A stretch of DNA of 64,000 bases, taken from contig NZ_QXJM01000039.1 of NCBI RefSeq assembly GCF_003570905.1, forward strand, positions 496,001 to 560,000. Direction: 5' to 3'. The DNA is from Cohnella faecalis. Lineage in GTDB: Bacteria > Bacillota > Bacilli > Paenibacillales > Paenibacillaceae. The notes under the pieces are model-generated. The model was not told where the DNA came from. It did no database searches and was given only the letters and a program-made list of their open reading frames with translations. Of this stretch, positions 17,144-27,544 are shown in pieces. The number at the start of each line of letters is the position of its first letter. The stretch's first letter is position 1. The position numbers and the translations under genes are program-made.

Positions 17144-17972
17144 CTAGAGTCACCTTCTTGTCCGCCGCGTTCTCTTTCGCCGATTCCTCCGTTTTGACGG
17201 GTACGGGCGCGTCGGCTTCGTCCATCAGCATGAAGGCAACCAGTTTTTTGCGAATCAGATTAGGGTTTTCTCCCGCCTGAATGCCGAGAATTCCCTCCAG
17301 CATAAGCTCCATGACGTGCACTTGCTCGGCAATCCGCGATCTGATCTTCGCCGCGAGAGGGAGATACAAAATATTCGCCGAGGCGACACCGTACAAGGTG
17401 GCGGTGAACGCAACCGCTATTGCAGGGCCTAGAGTCGAAGGATCCGCCAAGCCGCCCAGCACGTGGATGAGTCCCATAACCGTTCCGATAATCCCCATCG
17501 TTGGAGCATATCCGCCGGCCGATTCGAAAATTTTCGCCTGCTGCTCCAGCTTTTGCTCCATCGCGTCGATTTCGACCTCAAGTATTTGCCGGTTCAAATC
17601 CGGGTCCGTACCGTCGACGACCATCTGAAGCCCGTCCCGCAAAAAACGGTTCGGGTGATCGGCCGCGCGAGTCTCCAACGCCAGCACTCCTTCGCGCCGG
17701 GCGATCGTGGCGTATTCCACCATATCTTCGATAAGCTGGGCCGGATTTTCCACCTGCGGACGGAACGCCAGACGCAGCGCATCGGGTATTTTACGCAAGC
17801 GGGACCAAGGGAAGCTGATCGCGACGGCCGCGAAAGTTCCTCCGAAGACGATCAGCACCGCCGTGATTTCGAATAATCCTCCAATATGGCCGCCTTCCCA
17901 TAGGAACCCTCCTATGATGGCCGCCAGCCCTGCCAAGATTCCGAGTGACGATGTTTTGTCGAGACGATTCAT
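17127..17972 (-). CDS. motA: Flagellar motor stator protein MotA
   Basis: 281 residues with four TM helices (LGILAGLAAIIGGFLWEGG; FEITAVLIVFGGTFAAVA; YAPTMGIIGTVMGLIHVLGG; IAVAFTATLYGVASANILYLP) and the MotA/ExbB domain, including the conserved PTMGIIGTVMGLIHVL stretch. ATG 17972 follows AAAGGAG; an in-frame GTG at 17999 has no ribosome site. It forms an operon with motB, divergent from uvrB. A C-terminal Lys/Glu tail (about 255-281) is extra. Confidence 0.93.
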   Translation of the reverse strand: MNRLDKTSSLGILAGLAAIIGGFLWEGGHIGGLFEITAVLIVFGGTFAAVAISFPWSRLRKIPDALRLAFRPQVENPAQLIEDMVEYATIARREGVLALETRAADHPNRFLRDGLQMVVDGTDPDLNRQILEVEIDAMEQKLEQQAKIFESAGGYAPTMGIIGTVMGLIHVLGGLADPSTLGPAIAVAFTATLYGVASANILYLPLAAKIRSRIAEQVHVMELMLEGILGIQAGENPNLIRKKLVAFMLMDEADAPVPVKTEESAKENAADKKVTLDAQTR

Positions 17973-17989
17973 TCCGTAATTCGCTCCTT

Positions 17990-18036
17990 TTGACGACACT
18001 TCCCCAAATCGATATAATACATGGGAACAAACATTC
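17990..18036 (+). promoter_or_regulatory. SigA-type promoter with SOS (LexA) box for uvrB
   Basis: TTGACG (17990-17995), 17 bp, TATAAT (18013-18018), then GAACAAACATTC (18025-18036), one base off the Firmicute LexA core GAAC-N4-GTTC, placed over the expected +1. The 5' leader also holds a perfect 9-bp hairpin GGGATTTTC/GAAAATCCC (18066-18087). Confidence 0.8.
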
Positions 18037-18129
18037 TATTTGGCAAATGCTTTGTACTTTATATCGGGATTTTCCATTGAAAATCCCATAGGCCGAAAGT
18101 CTTGAGACTATTGGAGGTGGAAGCGGGAT

Positions 18130-20130
18130 ATGGCAGCAGATAACGAACGGCAGGGTACTTTTCACCTCGTGTCGGAGTATTCGCCGCAAGGAGACCAGCC
18201 GGAAGCGATCAGGCAGCTCGCGGAAGGTATTGTAAAAGGGAAGAAGCACCAGACTCTGCTCGGGGCGACTGGCACGGGGAAGACGTTCACGATCGCGCAA
18301 ACGATCGCGAAGGTCGGCAAGCCGACGCTCATAATCGCACACAACAAGACGCTCGCGGCTCAGCTGTGCAGCGAGTTCAAGGAATTTTTTCCGGACAACG
18401 CGGTGGAGTATTTCGTCAGCTACTACGACTATTACCAGCCCGAGGCGTATATCCCTTCCACGGACACTTATATTGAAAAAGATTCGAGCATCAACGACGA
18501 GATCGACAAGCTGCGCCACTCCGCGACGTCTTCCTTGTTCGAGAGACGCGACGTTATCGTCGTAGCCAGCGTATCGTGCATCTACGGTCTCGGTTCTCCG
18601 GAGGAGTATCGCGATTTGCGGCTCAGTCTCAGAACGGGCATGGAACGGTCGCGCAACGCGATTCTTCATAAGCTGGTCGACATTCAATATCAGCGCAACG
18701 ATTTGAACTTTATTCGCGGAACGTTCCGGGTTCGGGGCGACGTGGTGGAAATATTTCCGGTTTCGCGCGGCGACAGAGCGATCCGGGTTGAGCTGTTCGG
18801 CGACGAGATTGAGCGGATTTCGGAGATCGACGTGCTTACGGGCGAAGTGCTGGGCGAGCGCGAGCATGTCACCATATTCCCGGCGTCTCACTTTGTGACC
18901 GCGGAAGAGAAGATGAAGCTGGCCATGGTGGACATCGAGAAGGAGCTGGAGGAGCGGCTCGCCGAGCTTCGCGAAGGAGGCAAGCTGCTGGAGGCGCAGA
19001 GGCTCGAGCAGCGGACGAGATACGATCTCGAGATGATGGCCGAGATGGGCTTTTGCTCCGGCATCGAGAACTACTCGGGCCCTTTGACGTTCCGCGAGAG
19101 GGGAGCTACTCCTTATACGCTGATGGACTTTTTTCCGGACGACTACTTGATCGTTATCGACGAGTCCCATGTGACGCTTCCGCAAGTGCGGGCCATGTAC
19201 AACGGCGACCAAGCGCGCAAGAGCGTGCTCGTCGACCACGGGTTCCGTCTGCCTTCGGCGAAGGACAACCGCCCGCTTAAATTCGAGGAATTCGAGAAGA
19301 AGGCAAAGCAGCTCGTCTACGTGTCCGCGACTCCGGGGCCTTACGAGCTGGAGCTTTGCCCGGAAATGGTCCAGCAGATCATACGGCCGACCGGACTCGT
19401 CGATCCCGTCATCGAGGTGCGCTCGACGAAGGGGCAAATCGACGATTTGCTTGGGGAAATCCGCACCCGAGTCGCCAAGGACGAGCGCGTGCTCGTGACC
19501 ACTCTGACGAAAAAAATGTCCGAGGACTTGACCGACTACCTGAAGGAGGTCGGCATCAAGGTCCGGTATTTGCATTCCGATATTAAGACGCTGGAGCGGA
19601 TGGCGATTTTGCGCGATTTGCGCCTCGGCACGTTCGATGTGCTCGTCGGCATCAATCTGCTGCGGGAAGGACTCGATCTTCCCGAGGTTACGCTAGTTGC
19701 GATTCTCGACGCGGACAAGGAAGGCTTTCTGCGGGCGGAGCGCTCGCTCATCCAGACGATTGGCCGGGCCGCGCGCAACTCCGAAGGCCGGGTTATCATG
19801 TACGGAGACAAGATCACCGATTCGATGGAGAAAGCGATCGGGGAGACGGAGCGCCGCCGCGCCATTCAAACCGCCTATAACGAGAAGCACGGCATAACGC
19901 CGCAGACGATTCGAAAAAAAGTGCGCGACGTTATCGAGGCGACCAAGGTGGCGGAGGCGAAGGCGAGCTATTTGACCGGCGCGGACAACATCGGGAAGCT
20001 GTCGAAAAAGGATCGTATCGGTGTGATCGAGCGTCTGGAGGCGGAAATGAAGGAAGCTGCGAAAAGCTTGCAGTTCGAGCGGGCGGCCGAGCTTCGCGAC
20101 GCCTTGCTTGAGCTTAAAGCAGGGCTATAG
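18130..20130 (+). CDS. uvrB: Excinuclease ABC subunit B
   Basis: 666 residues, standard length. Walker [10 protein letters not shown] (about residue 39), damage-probing beta hairpin [17 protein letters not shown] (about 93), helicase motifs ([35 protein letters not shown]) and a C-terminal UVR motif that docks UvrC (about 625-660). It acts in nucleotide-excision repair with UvrA and UvrC. The start ATG follows GGAGGTGG. An SOS box upstream predicts LexA control, shared with uvrA 2.5 kb downstream. Confidence 0.97.
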   Translation: MAADNERQGTFHLVSEYSPQGDQPEAIRQLAEGIVKGKKHQTLLGATGTGKTFTIAQTIAKVGKPTLIIAHNKTLAAQLCSEFKEFFPDNAVEYFVSYYDYYQPEAYIPSTDTYIEKDSSINDEIDKLRHSATSSLFERRDVIVVASVSCIYGLGSPEEYRDLRLSLRTGMERSRNAILHKLVDIQYQRNDLNFIRGTFRVRGDVVEIFPVSRGDRAIRVELFGDEIERISEIDVLTGEVLGEREHVTIFPASHFVTAEEKMKLAMVDIEKELEERLAELREGGKLLEAQRLEQRTRYDLEMMAEMGFCSGIENYSGPLTFRERGATPYTLMDFFPDDYLIVIDESHVTLPQVRAMYNGDQARKSVLVDHGFRLPSAKDNRPLKFEEFEKKAKQLVYVSATPGPYELELCPEMVQQIIRPTGLVDPVIEVRSTKGQIDDLLGEIRTRVAKDERVLVTTLTKKMSEDLTDYLKEVGIKVRYLHSDIKTLERMAILRDLRLGTFDVLVGINLLREGLDLPEVTLVAILDADKEGFLRAERSLIQTIGRAARNSEGRVIMYGDKITDSMEKAIGETERRRAIQTAYNEKHGITPQTIRKKVRDVIEATKVAEAKASYLTGADNIGKLSKKDRIGVIERLEAEMKEAAKSLQFERAAELRDALLELKAGL

Positions 20131-20208
20131 CTCTCGCCGATTGTCGAAACATTGGCAGTGACTGCTGTCTTGCAGGCAGGTTACAATAGGTAAGAGGAGT
20201 GTGCCGGG

Positions 20209-20532
20209 ATGAGCGAAAAACTGCTGAATGAAGTGCTGGGAGAATTGCGGGCCTTCAAGTCCGAGTTTCGGGAATTCAAGTCCGAGATGCTGGACTTCAA
20301 GACTGAGATGCTGGACTTCAAGTTTGAGATGCAGGACTTCAAGCTGGATACGGAAATCAGATTGGAGCGCACCGAGTCGAAAATCGACCGGCTGGAGCGC
20401 AAGCTGGACGCCACCTTCGAGCAAGTCGTTCGCAACACCGAGCACGATTCCAAATGGAACGAAATTGCGGTTTCCGTAGAGGAGCAGCAAACAGACATCA
20501 AAATTCTTAAAAAGCTTGCGGCGGGCGGATGA
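20209..20532 (+). CDS. Small coiled-coil protein between uvrB and uvrA
   Basis: 107 residues, almost wholly helical, starting at ATG 20209 after GAGGAGTG. Residues about 13-45 are internal repeats of 7-residue type (FKSEFRE, FKSEMLD, FKTEMLD, FKFEMQD, FKLDTEI), then a coiled coil with Leu/Ile spacing (ESKIDRLERKLDATFEQV) and a short basic tail. There is no TM helix and no known domain. It could be an oligomerising or scaffold protein. It may be co-transcribed with uvrB, since no terminator separates them, but any repair role is unproven. Confidence 0.6.
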   Translation: MSEKLLNEVLGELRAFKSEFREFKSEMLDFKTEMLDFKFEMQDFKLDTEIRLERTESKIDRLERKLDATFEQVVRNTEHDSKWNEIAVSVEEQQTDIKILKKLAAGG

Positions 20533-20559
20533 AACCGTACGTAAGAATTAATTCCATAT

Positions 20560-20606
20560 TTGCAACAAATGCCGCACTTCGCTATAATGAATGGGAACAC
20601 ACATTC
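20560..20606 (+). promoter_or_regulatory. SigA-type promoter with SOS (LexA) box for uvrA
   Basis: TTGCAA (20560-20565), 17 bp, TATAAT (20583-20588), then GAACACACATTC (20595-20606). The spacing between -10 and box, and the flank ATGGGAACA, are the same as at uvrB. Confidence 0.8.
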
Positions 20607-20676
20607 TTATCGGTGGACGACTGCGGCCGGCATGCTCCTACGCCACGCCGCGCTGTCGCGAAAGGGGCTTTTTTGC

Positions 20677-23533
20677 TTGGCCAACGAGAATATCGTCATT
20701 AAGGGCGCTCGCGCCCACAATTTGAAGAATATCGACGTCACCATCCCCCGCGACAAGTTCGTGGTGCTCACGGGGCTGTCCGGCTCCGGCAAGTCGTCCC
20801 TTGCATTTGATACGATTTACGCGGAGGGACAGCGTCGCTACGTTGAATCGCTGTCCGCGTACGCGCGCCAATTTTTGGGCCAGATGGACAAGCCGGACGT
20901 CGATTCGATAGACGGCTTGTCGCCGGCTATTTCCATCGACCAGAAGACGACGAGCCGCAACCCTCGCTCCACCGTCGGAACGGTAACGGAGATTTACGAT
21001 TATTTGCGGCTGCTCTTCGCTCGGATCGGCAGGCCGCATTGTCCCGACCACGGTGTGGAGATCAGCGCTCAGACCGTCGAGCAGATGGTCGACCGTATCA
21101 TGGAATATCCGGAACGGACCAAGCTGCAGATTTTGGCTCCGATCGTTTCGGGCCGCAAGGGCGAGCATAGCAAGCTTCTGGCCGACGTGCAGAAGCAAGG
21201 CTTCGTTCGGGTGCGCGTGAACGGCGAAATCCGCGACCTGTCCGAGAAGATTGAGCTTGAGAAGAACAAGAAGCATTCCATCGAGGTCGTCGTCGACCGG
21301 ATCGTCGTGAAGAGCGACGTCGCGGCTCGTCTGGCCGACTCGTTGGAGACGGCGTTGAAGCTGTCGGAAGGCAAAGTGCTCGTCGACGTGATCGACAAGG
21401 AAGAGCTGATGTTCAACTCCAATCTCGCTTGCCCGGTATGCGGCTTCTCCATCGACGAGCTCGCCCCCGCATGTTCTCGTTCAACTCGCCGTTCGGCGCG
21501 TGTCCGGAGTGCGACGGGCTCGGCGTGAAGATGGTCATCGATTCCGACCTGCTCATTCCCGACCGAACGAAAAGCATCGATGACGGCGCATTCGAAGCAT
21601 GGGCGGGCAGCACGTCGAACTACTATCCTCAATTTTTGGCCGCCGTTTGCGGTCATTACGGCATATCGACCGACAAGCCTGTCGACGAATTGGATGACAA
21701 GCAGCTCAAAATTATTTTGAACGGAACCGGCGGGGAGAAGATTCGTTTCCGCTACGAGAATGAGTTCGGCCATACCCGCGACGCGCAGGTTCCGTTCGAA
21801 GGAATCGTTCACAATTTGGAGCGGCGCTACCGGGAGACGGCGTCGGAAGGCATTCGCGAATTCATCCAAGAGTACATGAGCGCGAAGCCGTGCGCCAAGT
21901 GCCATGGCCACCGACTCAAGAAGGAATCGCTGGCAGTTACGATTGGGAAGCAGAATATGGCTTACGTTACGTCGTTGTCTATCGGAGACGCGCAACGCTT
22001 TTTCGACGGGTTGGAGCTGAGCGACAAAGAATTGGCGATTGGGAATCTGGTTCTTAAGGAGATTAACAATCGTCTCGGTTTTCTCGTGAACGTCGGACTT
22101 AACTATTTGACGCTGTCCGCGCGGCGGGAACGTTGTCGGGAGGCGAAGCTCAGCGCATCAGGCTAGCTACCCAGATCGGCTCCAGCCTGATGGGTGTCCT
22201 CTACATTCTCGACGAACCGAGCATTGGGCTCCATCAACGGGACAACGATCGACTCATTCAGACGCTTGCGCACATGCGGGATCTCGGCAATACGCTTATC
22301 GTCGTCGAGCACGACGAGGATACGATGATGGCGGCGGATTACATCATCGACATCGGTCCCGGAGCCGGCAAGCATGGCGGTCAGGTGATTGCGAAGGGAA
22401 CGCCGAAGGAAGTGATGGCCGACGAGAATTCGTTGACCGGAGCTTACTTGAGCGGGCGCAAATTTATTCCGGTGCCGCTTGCCCGGCGCAAGCCCGGCGA
22501 CAACTGGCTGGAAGTGAAGGGCGCGAAGGAGAACAATCTGAAGAACTTGAACGTCAAGTTTCCGCTTGGAGTGTTCACCGCAGTGACGGGTGTGTCCGGC
22601 TCCGGCAAATCGACGCTCGTCAACGAAATTTTGTATAAGACGCTGGCCCGCGATTTGAACAAGGCGAAGACTCGTCCGGGCGAATACAAGGAATTTCTCG
22701 GACTGGAGCACTTGGAGAAAGTTATCGATATCGACCAGTCTCCGATCGGGCGGACGCCAAGATCCAATCCGGCTACCTACACCGGAGTGTTCGACGACAT
22801 CCGCGGCGTGTACGAGATGACGAACGAAGCGAAGGTGCGCGGTTACAAGAAAGGCCGCTTCAGCTTTAACGTAAAGGGCGGCCGTTGCGAAGCCTGCAAA
22901 GGCGACGGAATTATCAAGATCGAGATGCACTTCCTCCCGGACGTATACGTGCCGTGCGAGGTATGCAAAGGCAAGCGGTACAATCGCGAGACGCTGGAAG
23001 TGAAATACAAAGGCAAAAGCATCGCGGAAGTGCTCGAAATGACAATCGAGGACGCAACCGAATTTTTTCAGAACATTCCTCGCATTCACCGGAAGTTCCA
23101 GACGCTCATGGACGTCGGACTCGGTTACATGGACGTCGGTCAGCCGGCGACGACGCTTTCGGGCGGCGAAGCGCAGAGGGTGAAGCTTGCGGCCGAGCTT
23201 TACCGCCGCAGCACGGGCAAGACGCTGTACATTCTCGATGAGCCGACGACCGGATTGCATGTCGACGACATCGACCGTCTGCTGCATGTGCTCCACCGGC
23301 TGGTCGACTCCGGCGAGAGTGTGCTCGTTATCGAGCATAATCTGGACGTTATCAAGACGGCCGATTACTTGGTCGACCTCGGACCGGAGGGCGGCAGCGG
23401 CGGCGGAACGATCGTCGCTACCGGAACGCCGGAGCAGGTGGCGAAGAACGGCAAGTCGTACACCGGCCATTATCTCGGTCCGATTCTCGAACGGGACCGG
23501 GCGCGTACGGAAGCGTCGTTGGCCAACGTATAG
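20677..23533 (+). CDS. uvrA: Excinuclease ABC subunit A (two apparent frameshifts)
   Basis: A dimeric damage-sensing ABC ATPase that loads UvrB. Two ATPase modules with Walker [15 protein letters not shown] and [12 protein letters not shown], signature LSGGEAQR twice, and zinc modules ([17 protein letters not shown]...CEVCKG). The frame breaks at 21464-21468 (CCCCC needs one C to give [19 protein letters not shown]) and at 22117-22118 (CC needs one C to give [17 protein letters not shown]). Repaired length is 952 residues, typical for UvrA. TTG 20677 follows AAAGGGG by 9 nt. Confidence 0.95.
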
Positions 23534-23552
23534 CAATAGCGAGCATAGAAGA

Positions 23553-23651
23553 GAGACCGAGGGCGCTGTGGCGCTGCGACCGCGAGAGGGAAGCTTGAGA
23601 AAGCGCCCTCTCTTGGATCGCAGTTTATCGCAGCTCTGCGGTCTCTTTTTT
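23553..23651 (+). terminator. Branched terminator structure after uvrA
   Basis: Outer stem GAGACCG (23553-23559) / CGGTCTC (23639-23645), followed by a T-run, encloses an inner stem GAGGGCGC (23559-23566) / GCGCCCTC (23603-23610). Confidence 0.6.
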
Positions 23652-23740
23652 GCGAGCGAGGTACTAATACTCCTTGCAGCGGAATGAAGTATTTCGCAGA
23701 TCTATCGCATCGAGATAGCTTGGGGAAGGTAGCAAACCAT

Positions 23741-25137
23741 AACCAAACGTAGTTGGGCTACTCGGCGAAAAGACGTATGAGCGCGAGCCGCAACCCAACG
23801 TGGTTGGGCTATCCGGCGAAAAGGCGTATGAGCGAGAGCTGTAACCAAACGTGATTGGGCTATTCGGCGGAATAGCGTACGAGTGCGAGCCGCAACCCAA
23901 CGTGGTTGGGCTATCCAGCGGAATAGCGTACGAGCGCGAGCCGCAACCCAACGTGGTAGGGCTATTCGGCGAAAAGGCGTACGAGCGCGAGCTGTAACCA
24001 AACGTAGTTGGGCTACTCGGCGAAAAGGTGTATAAGCGCAAGCTGTAACCAAACGTGGTTGGGCTATCCGGCGAATAGCGTACGAGTGCGAGCCGCAACC
24101 CAACGTGGTTGGGCTATCCAGCGGAATAGCGTACGAGCGCGAGCCGCAACCAAACGTGGTTGGGCTATCCGGCGGAATAGTGTACGAGTGCGAGCCGCAA
24201 CCCAACGTGGTTGGGCTATCCAGCGGAATAGCGTACGAGCGCGAGCCGCAACCAAACGTGGTTGGGCTATCCAGCAGAATAGCGTACGAGCGCGAGCCGC
24301 AACCCAACGTGGTGGGGCTATTCGGCGAAAAGGCGTATGAGCAGCTGTAACCAAACGTGGTTGGGCTATCCGGCGAAATAGCGTACGAGCGCGAGCTGTA
24401 ACCCAACGTGGTTGGGCTATTCGGCGAAAAGGCGTATGAGCGCGAGCTGTAACCCAACGTGGTTGGGCTATCCGGCGAAATAGCGTACGAGCGCGAGCCG
24501 TAACCAAACGTGGTTGGGCTATCCGGCGAAAGAGCGTACGAGCGCGAGCCGCAACCCAACGTGGTGGGGCTATTCGGCGAAAAGGCGTATGAGCGCGAGC
24601 TGTAACCAAACGTGGTTGGGCTACTCGGCGAAATAGCGTACGAGTGCGAGCCGCAACCCAACGTGGTTGGGCTATCCGGCGGAATAGCGTACGAGTGCGA
24701 GCCGCAACCCAACGTGGTTGGGCTATCCAGTGGAATAGCGTACGAGCGCGAGCCGCAACCCAACGTGGTTGGGCTATTCGGCGAAAAGGCGTATGAGCGC
24801 AAGCTGTAACCAAACGTAGTTGGGCTACTCGGCGAAATAGCGTACGAGCGCGAGCCGCAACCCAACGTGGTAGGGCTATTCGGCGAAAAGGCGTACGAGT
24901 GCGAGCCGCAACCCAACGTGGTTGGGCTATCCGGCGGAATAGCGTACGAGTGCGAGCCGCAACCCAACGTGGTTGGGCTATCCAACGGAATAGCGTACGA
25001 GCGCGAGCCGCAACCCAACGTGGTGGGGCTATTCGGCGAAAAGGCGTATGAGCGCAAGCTGTAACCAAACGTAGTTGGGCTATTTGGCGGAATAGCGTAC
25101 GAGCGCGAGCCGCAACCCAACAAAGTTGGGCTATCGC
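23741..25137. repeat. Array B: about 28 tandem 51-bp repeats
   Basis: GTTGGGCTA recurs from 23752 to 25125, 28 copies in all; every interval is 51 bp except two, which are 3 and 1 nt short. Two unit types alternate irregularly: one with CCGGCGGAATAGCGTACGAG and one with TTCGGCGAAAAGGCGTATG. CCCAAC-GTG-GTTGGG forms a hairpin at each junction, and GCTAT/ATAGC pairs inside the first type. The array fills the gap between uvrA and ilvN and ends 4-8 bp before the ilvN stop codon. Reading frames crossing it are by-products of a period divisible by three. Confidence 0.95.
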
Positions 25138-25140
25138 TCT

Positions 25141-25683
25141 TCAAAATCGGACTATAGAGCTCCCAAGCGGCTGACCTGCGATTGCAACGGGGCAAATTTC
25201 ATCCCGGCTCATGGCGGTCTCCCCCGTTCTCGTCATTTGTACGATGCCATAGCGGGCGACGAGCTGAACGAACGCGTCGTTCTTGTCCGTAGAGCCAATG
25301 ACTTGGACAATCATCGATTCCGGCGCAATATCGATGATGGAGCAGCGGAACGTCTGGATCAAATTTTGAATTTCCGCCCGGAGCGCCGGATCGGTTTTGA
25401 GCTTAATGAGCATCAGTTCCCTGGAAACGAAGGGAGCCGAATTCAAATGATTTACTTCGATAACGTCGATGAGCTTGCGCAATTGATGGCCGATTTGTTC
25501 AATCGTCCGTTCGTCACCGTCGGCAACGGCAATGATTCGGGATAAGCCTTGCTGCTCGGATTCGCCGACAGTGATGCTTTCAATGTTGTAGCTCCGCCTG
25601 GAGAAGAGTCCCGATACCCGTTGCAAGACGCCGGGCGCGTTACGGACAAGAATGGACAACGTTTGCTTACGGTTAGCCCTCAT
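25141..25683 (-). CDS. ilvN: Acetolactate synthase small (regulatory) subunit
   Basis: 180 residues. The N-terminal ACT domain (residues 5-80, ILVRNAPGVLQRVSGLFSRR) binds branched-chain amino acids for feedback inhibition; the C-terminal half (KTDPALRAEIQNLIQTF... TGETAMSRDE) belongs to the family. ATG 25683 overlaps the ilvB stop (TAATG). The last about 18 residues (ICPVAIAGQPLGSSIVRF) run toward array B, whose final unit ends just outside the stop, so the C-terminal tail may have been altered by the repeat. It acts in valine, leucine and isoleucine synthesis. Confidence 0.95.
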   Translation of the reverse strand: MRANRKQTLSILVRNAPGVLQRVSGLFSRRSYNIESITVGESEQQGLSRIIAVADGDERTIEQIGHQLRKLIDVIEVNHLNSAPFVSRELMLIKLKTDPALRAEIQNLIQTFRCSIIDIAPESMIVQVIGSTDKNDAFVQLVARYGIVQMTRTGETAMSRDEICPVAIAGQPLGSSIVRF

Positions 25684-27420
25684 TAGTCGAAATCCCCCAC
25701 GATCATATCCTCCAATGCTTTTCCTTGCGGAATCATCGGATACACAAGCTCGCCCTTGGAGACGACAAAATCGATCAGGACAGGCCCATCCGTCGCCAGC
25801 GCTTCCCTCCAAGCCGCCTCGGCTTCCTTGGGCGTAGTTGCGCGAAGTCCCTTTACACCGTATGCTTCGGCCAGCTTGACGAAGTCGGGACTTCCCGACA
25901 AGTCGATCTGGCTGTAACGACCGTCGTACACGAGCTCCTGCCATTGCTTGATCATACCGAGCGTACCGTTGTTGATAACGGCGATTTTGACGGGGATCCG
26001 GTGAATGGCGCAAATGGCGAGCTCTTGAGAACACATCTGCATTCCCCGTCTCCATTGATGGAAATGACCGTCTTGTCCGGGTTGCCGACTTGGGCGCCGA
26101 TCGCAGACGGAAAACCGAAGCCCATCGTACCGAGTCCGCCCGAAGTAAGCAGCGACCGCGGATGCTTGAATCGGTAAAATTGCGCCGTCCACATCTGATG
26201 CTGGCCGACATCGGTCGTTACGATGGCGTCACCGTCGGTCATACGGGAGATAAGCTCAATGACTAGCTGCGGCTTCAATATATTTTCAGATGCCCGATAT
26301 TGCAGGGGGTGGCTCATTTTCATACTCTTCAATCGTTTGACCCAATCCGATTTGCTCGGAATTTGTCGGCCTTCCATTGATCTATTTAACTTGCTCAGCA
26401 CGTTCGAAGCATCCCCGGTTATCGAAATCGATGCGGGCACAAGCTTGCCGATTTCCGCCGGATCCAGGTCGATGTGGGCGACACGGGCGTTCGGAGCGAA
26501 GCCGTCCAGCCTCATCGTCACTCTGTCGTCGAAGCGGGCGCCTACGGCGACAAGCAGATCGCATCCCAACAAAGCTTTGTTGGCTGTGTACGATCCGTGC
26601 ATTCCCGGCATGCCCAGCCAAAGCTCGTGATCTCCGGGAAAGCCCCCCAAGCCGAGCAAAGTCGTTGTTACCGGAACGCCGAGCTTCTCTGCCAATTCGA
26701 TCAGCTCGGCGGAAGCGCCCGACTGGATGATCCCGCCTCCGGCCAGCAAGAGCGGCTGTTTCGCTTCGGCAAGCGCGACAGACAATTGTTCGATCTGTGC
26801 GGAGTCGGGTTCGACATCAGGCGTATAGCCGGGAATGTCGATCCGATCCGGATAATGGAACGCCGCCATTGCCGCGGATACGTCTTTCGGAATGTCGACG
26901 AGAACGGGGCCTTTGCGCCCAGTCCCGGCTATGTGAAACGCCTCCCGGATAATGCGGGGCAAGTCGGTCGCCCGGTTTACAAAATAGCTGTGCTTCGTAA
27001 TCGGCTGCGTCATCCCGACGATATCGGCCTCCTGGAAGGAATCGGTGCCGATTAACGAGGTCGCGACATTGCCGGTAATGACGACAAGCGGAACCGAATC
27101 CATATGGGCGGTCGCGATTCCGGTAACGAGGTTCGTAGCCCCCGGCCCGAGGTCGCTAAACATACTCCGACCTTGCCCGTCGATCGGGCGTAACCGTCGG
27201 CGGCATGGATAGCTCCCTGTTCATGCCTCGTGAGCAAATGCCGAAAATCGGGATTTCCGTGCATGGCATCGTAAATATAGAGAACGGCTCCGCCCGGATA
27301 GCCGAACACGCAGTCGACGCCTTCAAGCAGCAGCGACCGCAGCAGCATTTCCGAGCCCGATACGATATCCGGCCTAAGCAATCGTTCTCGTTTTTGCGGA
27401 TCAAGCGACAGCAATGACAT
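25683..27420 (-). CDS. ilvB: Acetolactate synthase large (catalytic) subunit (two apparent frameshifts)
   Basis: A thiamine-diphosphate enzyme joining two pyruvates, or pyruvate and 2-oxobutyrate. N-terminal [18 protein letters not shown] with [15 protein letters not shown] (catalytic Glu), central FAD-binding-type domain, and the C-terminal ThDP motif starting GDG and ending NNGTLGM. Breaks at 27144-27145 (one G lost on the plus strand; repaired [13 protein letters not shown]) and 26044-26047 (repaired [14 protein letters not shown]). Repaired length is 579 residues. ATG 27420 follows AGGAGGGG. It forms an operon with ilvN. No T-box was seen in the 124-bp upstream gap. Confidence 0.95.
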
Positions 27421-27544
27421 TCGAATCCCCTCCTGCGATTGGGTACATTCAGACTGTACCATCGCCACGGGGAAGCTGAGGCTATCCTTTCGGTTACTTT
27501 GGTAGTATACTTTTCGATAAAAATGGCAGGAAAGGGGCGGCAAC

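Noticed and set aside
17791-19575. 594-codon minus-strand frame opposite uvrB and motA
   Set aside because: It is antisense to highly conserved uvrB motifs and has no recognisable domain.
20677-23533. uvrA as three separate genes or a pseudogene
   Set aside because: The pieces abut in order and each junction is healed by one C; the total length then equals a normal UvrA.
22163-23536. 457-codon minus-strand frame opposite uvrA
   Set aside because: It mirrors the codon bias of uvrA on the other strand; no domain or start site.
23741-25137. CRISPR array
   Set aside because: All parts of the 51-bp unit repeat; there are no unique spacers, no 24-37-bp repeat flanked by variable sequence and no cas genes in the window. 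The same holds for arrays C, D and E.
23702-25195. 497-codon minus-strand frame as a repeat protein
   Set aside because: It is a by-product of the 51-bp period; a competing minus frame is also open over much of the array, there is no ribosome site, and it runs through the end of ilvN.
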